Below, one piece after another: positions 34,331 through 45,281 of a stretch of DNA of 64,000 bases. The notes beneath the pieces are model-generated. The model did no database searches. It saw only the letters and a program-made list of their open reading frames with translations, and was not told the DNA's origin. Origin of the DNA: Verticillium longisporum (lineage: Eukaryota > Ascomycota > Sordariomycetes > Glomerellales > Plectosphaerellaceae). How positions within the stretch are numbered: the first letter of the stretch is position 1; each line of letters opens with the position of its first letter. A program made the position numbers and the translations under genes. The stretch lies in the NCBI GenBank assembly GCA_019188255.1, contig JAETXT010000008.1, forward strand, positions 806,001 to 870,000, written 5' to 3'.

Positions 34331-35119
34331 ATGACTGTCCCAGACCCTACGCTCCCGCTCCCGCGCATCCTTTGCCTGCACGGCGGCGGCGTCAACGCCG
34401 AGATCTTCGCCCTCCAGGCGCGCGCCCTCATAGCGCGCCTCGCGCCGTACTTTCGCCTCGTCTTCGTCGACGGGCCCTTCCTGTGCGCCGCCCACGAGGA
34501 CATAGTCGCCGTCTACGGCGAGCTCGGCCCCTTCCGCCGCTGGCTGCCGTGGCTGCCGTCGCACCCGGACGTCGACGCCGAGACGGCGTCGGCCGAGATC
34601 CGCTACAGCCTGCGCACCGCCATGGAGGGCGACGACGCCGCCGGCGCCACGGGGCCCTGGGTCGGCCTGCTGGGGTCCAGCCAGGGGGCCAAGATCGCCG
34701 CGAGCTGGCTGTACACGCAGCAGGTCCTCGGCCGTGGGGCGGCCACGGCGTTTCGGTTTGCCGTGCTGCTCGCGGGCCGGGCGCCGCTTGTCGTGCTCGA
34801 GGAGGGGGTCGCCGTGCCGGCGGGCGTGGCGGATGCGTCGATGAGGAGCTCTCAGTTTGAGGGGCTACCGGAGGGGATCACGGGCGATGCGCACGTGCTG
34901 AAGCTGCCGACTGTTCATGTGCACGGCCTGAGGGACCCTGGCCTCGAGCTGCATCGGGTCATGATGAAGTCCTACTGCAAGAAGGGCACGACGAGGTTGG
35001 TCGAGTGGAATGGCGGTCACCGGGTGCCGATCAAGCAGGCGGATGTCGATGCCGTTGTTGGGGAGATCTTGAGTCTGGGCAGAGAATTGGGATTGGTGGA
35101 TGGTGGTGAGCTAGCATAG
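34331..35119 (+). CDS. FSH1-family serine hydrolase
   Basis: Small alpha/beta-hydrolase of the FSH1 family (PF03959), which includes yeast Fsh1-3 and fungal polyketide-releasing thioesterases such as LovG. A single exon of 262 aa begins MTVPDP; an upstream in-frame ATG at 34301 is less likely. The N-terminal block ILCLHGGGVNAEIF, the nucleophile elbow GLLGSSQGAKIA (catalytic Ser), the acid region VHVHGLRDPGL and the C-terminal histidine in EWNGGHRVP are all present. No polyketide synthase lies in the window, so a role in secondary metabolism is not supported by context. Very GC-rich at third positions. Confidence 0.9.
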   Translation: MTVPDPTLPLPRILCLHGGGVNAEIFALQARALIARLAPYFRLVFVDGPFLCAAHEDIVAVYGELGPFRRWLPWLPSHPDVDAETASAEIRYSLRTAMEGDDAAGATGPWVGLLGSSQGAKIAASWLYTQQVLGRGAATAFRFAVLLAGRAPLVVLEEGVAVPAGVADASMRSSQFEGLPEGITGDAHVLKLPTVHVHGLRDPGLELHRVMMKSYCKKGTTRLVEWNGGHRVPIKQADVDAVVGEILSLGRELGLVDGGELA

Positions 35120-35444
35120 CGTCGGCATCGGTTTGCTCCTCGATAGGTCCTTGAAAACATTCACGATATTGTGTCCTTGCTCATGCTGTGAAAAAGCTGG
35201 CAGTACACCTCGATTGAGCGTGATCACTGGAGTACGGAGTAATCGCCGTTCATCTCACAAGCTGGAACACAGCGTGAGATTTAGTGTAGCGCCATCTCGC
35301 GACGCTGCTGGAAGCCAAGCCAAACAAGTGGTGAATTCGGTTCCAGCCCGTGAGTCACTTCACCGAAGCGGGCACTGAAAACTGCTTCGTCGCCCACGAT
35401 CAAACGTCGAAGACACTTTGTGTACCAACAACTCCTTCACCGCC
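35120..35444 (+). promoter_or_regulatory. Short gap before the epimerase gene
   Basis: About 325 bp between two genes on the same strand. No motif was recognised. Confidence 0.4.
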
Positions 35445-36455
35445 ATGGCTGCAGTTCCCAACGTCCTTGTCACCGGCTCAGCCGGCCACCTTGGCTGCGC
35501 CCTCATGCTGTCGCTTGCCTCTCACGGCCACAGCCCCATCGGCATTGACATGCTCGCTGCGGACACGACGACGCACGTCGGATCGATCGCCGACCGCCCC
35601 TTTGTCGCCTCCATCTTCGCCCGCTATCCCTCCATCAAGCATGTCCTCCACGCCGCGACGCTGCACAAGCCGCACGTCGACTCCCACACCAAGACCGACT
35701 TTATCAACGTCAACATGACAGGGACCCTGAATCTCCTCGAAGAAGCCTCGGCCCTCGGCCCGCAGATCGAGTCCTTCGTCTTCATCTCGACAACGTCAAC
35801 CTTTGGCAGGGCTTTGAGCCCCCAAAAGGGCAGCCCCGCCGCCTGGATCGACGAGGCGGTCGTTCCGATCCCCAAGAACATCTACGGCGTCACCAAGGTC
35901 GCCGCCGAGGATCTCTGCCGGCTGGTCCACTCGCAGACGCGCATGCCCGTCCTCGTGCTGCGCACGAGCCGCTTCTACCCCGAACAGGACGACGACGAGG
36001 ACAGGCGCAGCGCCATGGATGATGAGAACCTCAAGGTCCTCGAGCTGGCGTATCGGCGCGTCGACATCTCTGATGTCGTGTCCGCCTGCGTTTGCGCCAT
36101 GGCGAGAGCACGGGATGTGGGGTGGGGGAAGTACATCATCAGCTCGCCGCCTCCGTTCAGCCGAGACGCTGAGACGCTGAGGGGATTGCATGCTGATGCC
36201 GGGGCTGCGTACAGAGCTGCGGTGCCGGGGATTGAGGACGCGTTTGGGAGACGGGGCTGGGGGTTCTTGCCGAGGATTGATCGTGTGTATGATTCTTCCA
36301 GAGCGGTGGCCGAGCTAGGGTGGAAGCCTGAGTACACGATACAAAAGACGGTTGAGCGTATGGCCAGAGATGAGGAGTGGAGAAGCGAGTTGACTTTCAA
36401 GGTCGGGAAAAGAGGGTATCACGCTGTGCCAACGGGGGTGTATACCACCCGTTGA
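35445..36455 (+). CDS. NAD-dependent epimerase/dehydratase family protein
   Basis: Extended short-chain dehydrogenase/reductase, probably acting on a nucleotide sugar or a similar substrate. The single exon of 336 aa starts MAAVPNVLVTGSAGHLGCAL, with the Rossmann GxxGxxG-type motif. The catalytic motif is YGVTK preceded by a serine/threonine-rich strand (FVFISTTSTFGRAL). The body ends with the family helix ELGWKPEYTIQKTVERMARD. The ATG at 35418 lies nine codons upstream in frame, but the Rossmann fold starts better from 35445. No damage is seen. Confidence 0.88.
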   Translation: MAAVPNVLVTGSAGHLGCALMLSLASHGHSPIGIDMLAADTTTHVGSIADRPFVASIFARYPSIKHVLHAATLHKPHVDSHTKTDFINVNMTGTLNLLEEASALGPQIESFVFISTTSTFGRALSPQKGSPAAWIDEAVVPIPKNIYGVTKVAAEDLCRLVHSQTRMPVLVLRTSRFYPEQDDDEDRRSAMDDENLKVLELAYRRVDISDVVSACVCAMARARDVGWGKYIISSPPPFSRDAETLRGLHADAGAAYRAAVPGIEDAFGRRGWGFLPRIDRVYDSSRAVAELGWKPEYTIQKTVERMARDEEWRSELTFKVGKRGYHAVPTGVYTTR

Positions 36456-37138
36456 GAGATAAACGATATGTTAGCTACGTGTTTGTTGATGTGGACGTCA
36501 AATACTCTTGTTTCATGACTAGGTACTCGTCGCTACTTCGGACAAGAATGCTCATGGATATGTCAAAAGCTTGGCGGACGAACTGGGAAAATCGTGGCTC
36601 CCTTGTTTGAGCCCTCAGGACCTTCCGTTTAGTAGCCTTGGAACATTAAGTGTCTTGGAACAGTAAATGTCTGTAGAGATGTACAAACTTGCTACGTCTC
36701 ATGATTCTTTTGGTTTGGGGGCGTTGATATAGTACATCTTCTGTCTGGGAGACCATGAAGGAGAACATCATGTGCAAGGCTGTCCGCATTATTGACCCGT
36801 TTAGAGCATTGAGAGTTGGTATCAAGCCTCGCATGGAAATAACCCTATATTTCGATATCGCTACTATTTTATCCATGGAGAAGAATATTGACTATTGATG
36901 GCATGACGATATGGGAGCGAAGGAATTAGCTTTACTGATACTGGAATGGGAGAGTCGGAAAATGAAGCATTTTCTGCATCGGAATCTGCAGACATATCCA
37001 GGAAATACACATCGCAAGATGGGCACAGCAAAGCCCAAATGTCACAGGCGCAAGAGAACCCTTGATCATTTGCACAAATCCTGAATTCCAAGACGCTACA
37101 TCATCAACCACAACAGTTCCCCGCAACTCTGCCACACA
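36456..37138. other. Intergenic region between convergent genes
   Basis: This is the 3' flank of the epimerase and of the phosphatase. The DNA is moderately AT-rich and contains no credible frame. Confidence 0.45.
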
Positions 37139-38237
37139 TCACTCCAACGGCCGCAGAAGATCCCCATGCCCCTCTGCCCTGACAGCATCCTGCACGGCAG
37201 CTAGGATCTCGGCATGCACGCCCGCCGGCGCGGCAACCCAGCCAAAGTTGGCAATCATCTTGCGCCCCGCCGTCGGGTCGGGCTTCCTGCCATCGTCGTC
37301 AGTCACCTTGCCACCGGCCTCCTGGAACATGAGCATGGCGCCGGCGTGGTCCCAGATCTTGCCGAGGCGCTCCCTCTTCTTGTAGACCCAAAGGTCACGT
37401 TGGCGTGGCCGAGGGCGAGGAGGCCCAGCGCGGCACCCAGCCGAGGAGATCGTTGCTGGGGTAGGCGAGGCCCATGCGCGCGGCAATCTTCTCGTGGATG
37501 CCGGGGATGGACGAGTCGGCGTCCGTGCTCGTGACGAGGCGGTACGATGACGTGTCGGTGGGGTGCGGCGGGATGGGGGTGCCGGCCAGGTCTGCGGCCC
37601 CGGGCAGCGGCCGGAGGAACGACCCGCGCCCGCGGACGGCGTAGAGGAGGGAGCCGCCGTGCGGGTCCGGGTCGATGGTGTAGTTCTGGATCGGGGGTGT
37701 GGCGTTGGGCGCGAGGTTCGGCAGGCCCACGACGGCGACGGTCTGCTTGCCGTCGACGAGGAGGCAGGCGTTGACGGCATAAATCTCGCCGCGAAGGTAG
37801 GTTTTTGTGCCGTCGATGGGGTCGAATACCCAAACCCGCCCCTGGTGAGGCTGGCCGAGTCCTGCGCGGTCGATGAGCTCGCAGGTGTGATCTGGCGACG
37901 TTGGGAAGCGGACGACCGAGGCACCGTCCTCACCCTCGACCTCGGCGGCTTTGACCTCGTGCAGAATCGCCCACACGGCTGCTAGCAAATCGGGATTCGC
38001 TCGCAGGTCGTCAGCAGCCTCCTCGCCGACAAACGAGTCACGAGGAAAGGCAGCCGTAAGGGTGGCGGTGAGGATGGCCTGGCAAGCAAAGTCGGCGACG
38101 GTGACAGGGCTGTGATCATCCTTGTCAATGTGTCCCACGCGGTTGTTGGCGGCGGCCAGGACGATCTTTGATAATTTTGCAGCGCGTTGAACGGCCGATA
38201 TCGTTGTCGTGAGCTCGGCGAGGTACTGTGAGTCCAT
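37139..38237 (-). CDS. HAL2/MET22-like 3'(2'),5'-bisphosphate nucleotidase, two frame breaks
   Basis: Inositol-monophosphatase-family enzyme that removes the 3' phosphate of PAP/PAPS in sulfate assimilation and is a lithium/sodium target. From ATG at 38237 the protein starts MDSQYLAELTTTISAVQRA. Metal-binding motifs are VGEEAADDLR and VFDPIDGTKTYLRGE; the third, KIWDHAGAMLMFQEAGG, is near the end. The frame breaks at the plus-strand runs C3 37436-37438 and A3 37390-37392, within the conserved stretch LLGW...ALGHANVTFW. One base added at each joins all parts into 366 aa, a normal length. I treat it as a functional gene with assembly errors. Confidence 0.85.
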
Positions 38238-38851
38238 GGTCGATGAGGGGGGAGGGGCCGCCCAGGGAGCCTTGGTATGGTGTTTTGATGGTGACGAGGG
38301 GTGTTCCAGATTGGTGCCGTAAGTCCTTGCTGAGGCTTGGTGCTGGTTGAGGATAAGGTCGACCGAAAATATGGCAGGCGACTTCCAATTGACAGAATTG
38401 TGAGTGAATCGAAGATTGAGGCAATAGATAGAGATGAGTCTGATGCGAGCCGAGCTGAAGTGAAGCGAAGCGAACCCGATGGGTGCAAGAGTGAAAATCC
38501 GCGGTAGTGACGTTTTGTGGGGCCACCGTCATCGGCTCCTGCCCCGCAAGGGACTGATCTGGCTTGTCTGGGTGCGCCTGCCGTTCCTGCTAAGCTACTG
38601 GCAGCAACACCCTGAGGGACAGTCATCGTCATTGAGGGCATCACGAGGCAATGGCAAGATGAATGATGCACTTTGCTCCTTCTGACTCTCGGCCTCGACC
38701 CCATTGTCCAAGAAATCTTCTATCGGCCCTAATCAAGCGGACAAAAATGATGGGGAAAAAAACCAGACTGATCAAGGATGTCTTGCCATCACACGCTGAC
38801 CACTTAGGCTTGGCGGCTTCATTGCCTGGCGTCCTACACCAGCACCCTTCG
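38238..38851. other. Promoter of the HAL2-like gene and 3' flank of the hypothetical gene
   Basis: Both flanking genes are on the minus strand. A repetitive GAAGTGAAGCGAAGCGAA stretch lies near 38457-38474, probably in the HAL2-like leader. No other gene is seen. Confidence 0.45.
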
Positions 38852-39654
38852 TCAGTCGAATTGCCGAAATCCCGGCTCGAAGAGGGGTTTGACTAGCAAC
38901 GCCAGTTAGCACAGATCTTCTCCATTCCCATCCCCAAACAACGCAACAAACTCACCCTGCTCCCACGTCAACAGCGGCTCCTTGCTCGCCACGATTTCCC
39001 ACCAAACCCGCAGACACCACGTCCCCACGAGCGCGTCCCTGCGGCTCTGCGCCATGGGCTCGACCATCTGCAGCCGCACGATGCCGTCCTCGTACGTGTC
39101 GTACGCCAGCAGCGGCCCGCCGCCGTCGCCTTGACCGAGAAGAGCACGTCGCCGCCCTTGAGCTCGCCCGCCACCCCGCTGGGCCGCGTCACGCGCAGGG
39201 CGCGGTACTCGGTCGAGCCGGCCATCTTGTGGCGCTTCTTGAAGCCGACGTGGCCGAGGTTGCTGCGCCGCACGGACTCGAGGTAGAAGGGGAAGTTGGA
39301 CTGCATGACCGCCGTCGGCCGCGACAGGTTGTACATGTGCTTCTTGCGCGCCGCAACCTCGGGGCCCCGGTCGGCGGCAGCGGCGGCGCGGCGGACGTGG
39401 CAGTCGAGGCGCGAGAGCTCGACTTTCTGGTGCGATGGCGTGAGGTGGCCGAGGGCTAGGGAGAGCTCGTAGAGGGGTGGTGATGTGATGGAGGCGGTGC
39501 TGTGGATGGTGGTGCCCGCGAGGAGCAGCGTCTCGGGGGGTATCATGCCGTCTTGTACCGTGGATGCCGCATCGGCGTACGGAGGCAGCCCGTTGTCGGA
39601 CGATGCCGAGGGCGAGCGTGACCGTCCTCCATGGCCCAGATTGGCATCAAGCAT
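38852..39654 (-). CDS. Conserved fungal hypothetical protein, one frame break
   Basis: Two exons: 39654-38956 and 38892-38852, with a textbook 63-nt intron (GTGAGT donor, GCTAAC branch, GCTAG acceptor). The protein starts MLDANLGHGGRSRSPSASS, has a charged middle (RKKHMYNLSRPTAVM, GHVGFKKRHKMAG) and ends ASKEPLLTWEQVKPLFEPGF plus five residues. The frame breaks at the CC pair 39129-39130 on the plus strand; one added base restores VKGDGGGPLLAYDTYEDG and gives 246 aa. No known domain is recognised. It reads like a small globular beta-rich fold with a disordered N-terminus. Confidence 0.7.
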
Positions 39655-40437
39655 CTTGCTTGGCTTGCTAGCCTTGGTGTCGTGGATGCTGCGTCAGACG
39701 TTGATCTGGCCCGTGATTTATTGCAGTGATTTGTTGCAGTACCAATGAAGAGTACTGACGAAGGTGAAAATGGACACTCGACAAAAGGAGCCGTCTTGCG
39801 TCACGAATGGGGTGCGCTTGGTCCGACAGTCGATGTTTAATGACTCTTGGCAAATCGCGACCAAGTGGCTCAGCTGTCACATCACATCACTATAAAAGCA
39901 TGGTGCTCTCATGACAAGTGAGCTGCCAGAGACCCCATGCCTCGGCATCAATCTCATTCGCGTGACAGAGCTGGCGTGACCAGGTTTTCTCAAGCCCTGC
40001 AAGGCGAATAACACACCATGATAGGAATGGAGCTGTAGACTAGAACAGCTCGTCATGGTGCAGCAGCAGATGTCTTGGTCGTGAGTGCTACGGGGAGATG
40101 TGGCTCAGGCATCAAGCCGCCAGGCCTCCAAACTAGGCCGTAGGGGTTCCCTTCAGGGTCATCGTTCAGCGGTCGCTGCCCATATGGGCCTGCTGCTTGT
40201 GGTAAAACCTGCGGCAGTGCATCGGTCAAATAGCGCTAAGCCTCTGTAAGCACCGAGATGCCCCGCCATCTAAGATCCTTAGGGCCCCACCAAGGCAGGC
40301 AGCAGCCCGCCTTGGGCCGCACTTTACCTTACATGTATGAGACACGGCAAGCTGGAGACCAGACCGTCTGGCACAAACACCAAATCCAAACATCACCATC
40401 CTCCAGCTCACGCACGCCAAACAATGACATTACGCAC
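39655..40437. other. Divergent intergenic region
   Basis: Promoters of the minus-strand hypothetical gene and the plus-strand OB-fold gene share about 780 bp. No motif stands out. In-frame ATGs at 40258 and 40333 could extend the downstream protein. Confidence 0.4.
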
Positions 40438-41856
40438 ATGTCGCTCGCAGCACCTACCGATGCTCCGGGAGAGGACCCGGTCCCCCCTTCACCCCCATCT
40501 CCAATAACCTTCGTCCGCGACGTTGAGCCCTTCGTCCCGACGCCCCTCATCGCCGACCTCCTGCGAACTCGCTACTGCATTCCTGACTCCATCTTCCTCG
40601 TCGAGAGCATCGAGTCGGCACCCCTCGCCCCGTCAAGTCGATGGCGCGTCGTGCGCCTCATGCTGGGCGACGGTGAGCTCTGCATGCAGGCCCTCCTGGT
40701 ACCTGAAATGCACCGCTTCGTCGATACCGGCTCAGTCACCGTCGGGTCCTACGTTAAGCTGCCCAATTTCGCCACGCGCAGGATGCAGATTACTACCGAA
40801 GATGGAAAGGGGAGACAGAAGATGGTCTATCTTGTGGTGAGCGACATCATCACCGTCGGCTGGCACAATGCGCTGCGCGAGGCTGCGAGACACGAAGCGC
40901 TCGATGGCGATGACGAGCTGGCGCAGGAGGAACAGCAATCACGCACACAGAGGCATTCTCGTGGGCTGCCAACCGAAGCAGATGAAGAGGACTTGATCGC
41001 GGATAGCGACATTGAGTTTGGACACGTTGAGCACGCCCTGGACCAGGCGCAGGCATTGACTGCGACGACGCCTACGCGTCCACGCGTCAGAGGCCAGGCT
41101 GCTCAGTCACCCAGTCGCTACGACGGCGACTCAGATGACGAGGCGGCCTTTGAGACCATGATTGTAACCCCAACGAGATCGACCCAGCGTCGCGAGCGTC
41201 TTGCCAACACGATCCAGGCGTCTGCCAGCGCTCAGACATCGACATTGCCCAAGGATCGCGATGTGTCACCGTTAAGAGCTACTCAAGGTAGACGTCCTCC
41301 AAGACATGAGGACAATACCCAAGATGAAAGCAACACCAATGTTCAAAAAGTTGCTTCGCCACCCAAATCATCACGCGCACAGCCTGGGTCTCAGCGTCCG
41401 CCTGTTGCTTTGGCTAGGCAGTGGACGGACACTTCTATTCCCCTGAAGCTCACCCCTCTCCGTGCGATCAACAGCCTGCCGTACAAACAGAACTGGTCCA
41501 TCAACGTTCTGGCCATTGTAACCGCGCTCAGTGGCATTGAACCATCGCATATCCCTCCCTATCAACAACGCATCGCGCGCCTCGCCGACCCTTCCACTGA
41601 CAAGCACGTCATGCTAGCCTGTATGCTGGAACCTGAAGACTTCTCCCCTCGAGTTGGCAGCGCTGTGCTCCTGGTTGGCGTTAAGAATCATCTCTTCGAC
41701 GGTGGAAGCCTGAAAAAGTACATCAGCGATAAGCCAACGACACAAGGCGGGCAGTGGTGGTTCCAGAACCCGTCACAATTTCCGTGGTGTGACGCAGGTG
41801 GCCTGCAGAAATGGTGGGACGAGCATGAAGCGGCAAGAAAGAACAAGCACGCGTGA
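40438..41856 (+). CDS. Probable OB-fold nucleic-acid-binding protein
   Basis: A 472-aa single-exon protein starting MSLAAPTDAPGEDPVPPSPP. The N-terminal region (about 25-150) has OB-fold character (WRVVRLMLGDGELCMQALLV, VTVGSYVKLPNFATRR, VYLVVSDIITVGW). The middle (150-345) is acidic and disordered with TP/SP sites (TPTRPRVR, VTPTRS). The C-terminal region (about 345-450) again looks OB-like: KLTPLRAINSLPYKQNW, ARLADPSTDKHVMLACM, VGSAVLLVGVKNHLFDGGSL, with tryptophans at the end. Two OB folds around a phospho-linker suggest single-stranded DNA or telomere/replication work, but this is inference. The start at 40438 was chosen because upstream residues look unstructured. Confidence 0.62.
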   Translation: MSLAAPTDAPGEDPVPPSPPSPITFVRDVEPFVPTPLIADLLRTRYCIPDSIFLVESIESAPLAPSSRWRVVRLMLGDGELCMQALLVPEMHRFVDTGSVTVGSYVKLPNFATRRMQITTEDGKGRQKMVYLVVSDIITVGWHNALREAARHEALDGDDELAQEEQQSRTQRHSRGLPTEADEEDLIADSDIEFGHVEHALDQAQALTATTPTRPRVRGQAAQSPSRYDGDSDDEAAFETMIVTPTRSTQRRERLANTIQASASAQTSTLPKDRDVSPLRATQGRRPPRHEDNTQDESNTNVQKVASPPKSSRAQPGSQRPPVALARQWTDTSIPLKLTPLRAINSLPYKQNWSINVLAIVTALSGIEPSHIPPYQQRIARLADPSTDKHVMLACMLEPEDFSPRVGSAVLLVGVKNHLFDGGSLKKYISDKPTTQGGQWWFQNPSQFPWCDAGGLQKWWDEHEAARKNKHA

Positions 41857-41889
41857 TCCGTTATTGTAACACTGCTCATTCCTGCGCCA

Positions 41890-43265
41890 CTACTTCCACG
41901 CGACCGTCACTCCGTTCTCATGGGACTCCCTCGCCAGCTCGATCACGCGAATGGCGTCCCTCGACTGCTGCGCCTTGACCTCGAGCTCCGCCTTGCCGTT
42001 GATGGCATCCGCCACGTTCTCGTATATGCCGATCCATCGGCCGGTAATGGTGGGGTACCGCCCAGTGTACTTTTTCGTCTTGGGATCGAGGGTCTGGACG
42101 CTCGAGTCAAACTCGTCGTACGTCGTCAGCACGCCGCGCAGGTCATCCGACTCGACGCCGAATCCCTCGTCAAGGGGCTTGGCGCCTGCCGCGATCTGTT
42201 CCTCCTGAGGGCAGGTGCTGCGTTGCTGGTGCTGGGCGGGTTTGTTAGTGTTGATGTCGTTGGTCGATCAACCGGGGGCATGCAAACCTTGATATACGAT
42301 CCCTTGGTGCCCCTGACGTAGAACTTGAGCTGCTCCGCCACGGGACTCGTCACGGCCGTCTTGACGGTGACGAGGAGGTCCTTCTGTGGGCCATCATACT
42401 GCAGGATAATCGTGAACGAGTCTTCCACCTCGCTCTCGATGCCCCGCTGCGCGCGGAAGAAGGCCGTCACCGACTTGGGTCTGCCGAACAGGGTGGCCGC
42501 CTGGTCGACACTGTGGGTTCCTTTACGACGCTGCCAGGTCTTTGTGATCATCGTCGGATAGGAAGGTGACGGAAACATACCCAGGCCAAAGGCCATGCCA
42601 TCACCGGGGGTGTACTTCTTGGCCGTCATCATGTGAAGCCACGGCGCGTTCTCAAAGTCGTAAACGATCTCCGCCTCCTTGACGTCACCGAGGGCTCCCT
42701 TGTTAATCAGCTGCCTCAGGGTCTGGAAACCGCCATCCTATACCCGTGTCAGTATTGTCTTTCCACCTCGGAACCAAAGGCATACCCATCGCCTGTTCTG
42801 GAAGCAGGTGAGAATGCGCCCCTTCTTTTCAGCAAGTGCGATCGCCCGGTCGACCTCTTCGGCCGACCTGCCGAAAGGCTTGTCGACAATGACTATCACC
42901 ACACTCGGTCAGAAATGATTGGCCGTCGCTTTGATGTTCCGCTGCAGCCAAGACAAAAACATACCGTGCTTCCCCGCCTCGAGAGCCTTCTCCGCGAACG
43001 CAACGTGCGTATCCGTATGCGTGGCGACGACCACAAAGTCAATATCGGCGTCTGCGAAAAAGGCGTCCGCTGTGCGGTGGTGTCTCGCCTTGGGAAAGTC
43101 GACGGTGCAGTGTGAGCCAGCGGCGGCGGAGGCCGGATCGGCGGGAGCTTCGGCGCGCTGGAGAATGGCGACGACCTCGTAGTCGGGGATAGCATTTATA
43201 AAAGGGAGGTGGAAGCTCTTGGCGGCGAATCCGTAGCCTACAACGCCCACTCTAATAGGGGCCAT
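41890..43265 (-). CDS. Gfo/Idh/MocA-family NAD(P)-dependent oxidoreductase
   Basis: Cytosolic sugar or polyol dehydrogenase-like protein. Five exons (43265-42965, 42892-42786, 42737-42581, 42520-42288, 42231-41890) give 379 aa. The Rossmann start is MAPIRVGVVGYGFAAKSFHL. IDFVVVATHTDTH and the EKP-like motif IVDKPFG (Lys) follow. Splicing 2 rebuilds NRRWDGGFQTL, splicing 3 GLGTHSVDQ, and the C-terminal block CPQEEQIAAGAKPLDEGFG ends the fold. The fourth acceptor could lie six bases further in, changing two residues. It converges with the OB-fold gene with a 33-bp gap. No damage is seen. Confidence 0.9.
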
Positions 43266-45281
43266 GATGTCTGCCTGTTCAGTTGTTGCGGATTGGTGAA
43301 GATGGTTGGTCTTGACGGACACGGCAACAAGAAGTTTCTTTTAGAGACACATTGATGAGATAGAGCAAAGGAGATCGAGCAAAGGACATTCGGGACCGGG
43401 TCTCTATTTATGCATGGTGCGACGTCCAGGCGATGAAGGTGCCATACATGTACGTCGGTGGACTCCAGCTCGCGGAGTCTCGGGGCCTCGGAGAAACTAC
43501 CCCCCTCTTCACAGCATTTAGCCCAACCAACTCCGAGGGGTGTGGTGCGGGGCTCTGACGAGAGGCACCAACCCGCTGCTGGCCTTATCTCCGGGAACCT
43601 CACCAAGATCCAGCAGCGACCAGATGAACATGATCGCCACAACCTGTTTCGCAAAGCACCCACGACCATACCTACTAGGACACTCGGGACTCTGTTCGCT
43701 CTCCTGTAGATAAACTAGGAGGAATACTATGGCAACGAGGATCGGTCTCTAACGGCCGCACACTTTGGATCCTGCGCACCGCCCCCCCGCGTTTTGAGCT
43801 AAGTGACTAAGCGGCGTCGTTCGACCTGCGGTCCTCTGGCGATATATTTCCGATCCCCGTACCTATCAGGCACTGGAGGTTCGACGGTTGGCCGCGTCTG
43901 GCTTGACGGTAACGTCGCCAAGAGGTGGTATGACACGCTCCAGCACTTGGAAGGCTGTGCTTCCAGCCCCTATCGACGATTCCCGCAGAGTGAAAGACAA
44001 AGATGGAGGCGTACCGGAAGTATACCAGTCGTCTATAGCACAAGCTCGGAGAGAAGCTAGGTCACCTTAAACTAGACAAAATGCTATTTCCTCGTCTGTT
44101 TACAACGACACCGTACCTTCCTGTTGATTTTGACGCTTCTTTCTTGTTTCCCTTTCCCTTTTTGAACGGCTTCACGGTTGGCCTTGTCTTGGAATTATTA
44201 GGGGTCGGGAATTGTGGTCGAGGAGTCGATGGTTCATAAAGAGCAGGAGACAAACGGCATATACTCTCTGTTTTGCTGAAATGAAAAGGACAGTCCTCGC
44301 CGGAATTCTCTGCGACTATCTGTCTCTCTTAGTCAAGGTCGCCTAGTTCTGCGATACCCTCTTGATCCGGGCGTTCTGAACAAGTCTCTTGTCGAATTGA
44401 AGAACAGACGAGAGAGCAGCCTTGTCCTGCGGCTGAGGAATCAAGACGCTGGCAAACCAAAAGTGCACAGGCAGAGATGGTTCCTCGTCGACGCAGGGAC
44501 GCAACGCGACACTCGGTAGCTTTCTAGCTGAAGACCACCGGGGCTCCTCGTCCTCGTCTAGTGAATCAAACGGGTCATGCCTCGCGAGGAGAGTGGCGAG
44601 ACGCATCGAAATCTCCCGTCTGCTCATGTGTTGACTTTATTTAGCCACGGCCTTATTGGGTTGGGACGAGCTCGCCCCTGTGCCCCCAACGATCCGGCTC
44701 TACATGAGTTTGGCGTCTCGATACACGGCGAAGGGCCGCGCTGCTGCTGCGAGGATACGGACAGGGCCGTCTCCAGAGCTATTCATAATCGTCTGTGAGG
44801 GCGTAGACATCAAGCTTTTCCCCATGCGCGCCAGGACCATAGATCAACAGTGGACCTGGTCTTTGGCCGCTTTTCATTGGTGGCCCGAGGATTCAAGAGT
44901 TCCAGATGACTGGAGTCCGATTGCGGCTGTCATTAGCGTCTCGGGGCTCGTTGCGGCTTCTTCGAAGGAGACATGGTCCCGCAGACGGGATGCGGGGTCG
45001 ATCTGGCCTCCCTCCTTGCGTTTCAAATATTAGTAATGTAGGATGCCAGATACCAGGTCGAATCGAATCGGACGGACTTGAAGTCACGCAGTACGATCAC
45101 TAAGTTTGCAAACGTTGACTGTTAAGGCACCGCCCCATGGAATTATGCGCTTGTTTACCTTAGTCATCCGTGACCAAGATCCACCACATGTTCGCGCTAC
45201 GCTCGTGTCTTTACGGCTGTTTAAACTCCACAGCCGTCGCCCAGACACAACCGCCTACAGCAACAGTCAGCGACCATCCTC
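43266..45281. other. Intergenic region, no gene recognised
   Basis: This is about 2 kb between divergent genes. A minus-strand frame of 94 codons (44343-44627) and a plus-strand frame of 125 codons (44656-45033) exist but lack recognisable sequence or clear codon bias. They are not called. Confidence 0.4.

Noticed and set aside
44343..45033. Two small open frames (94 and 125 codons)
   Set aside because: No recognisable sequence; the spacer has no other sign of a gene.
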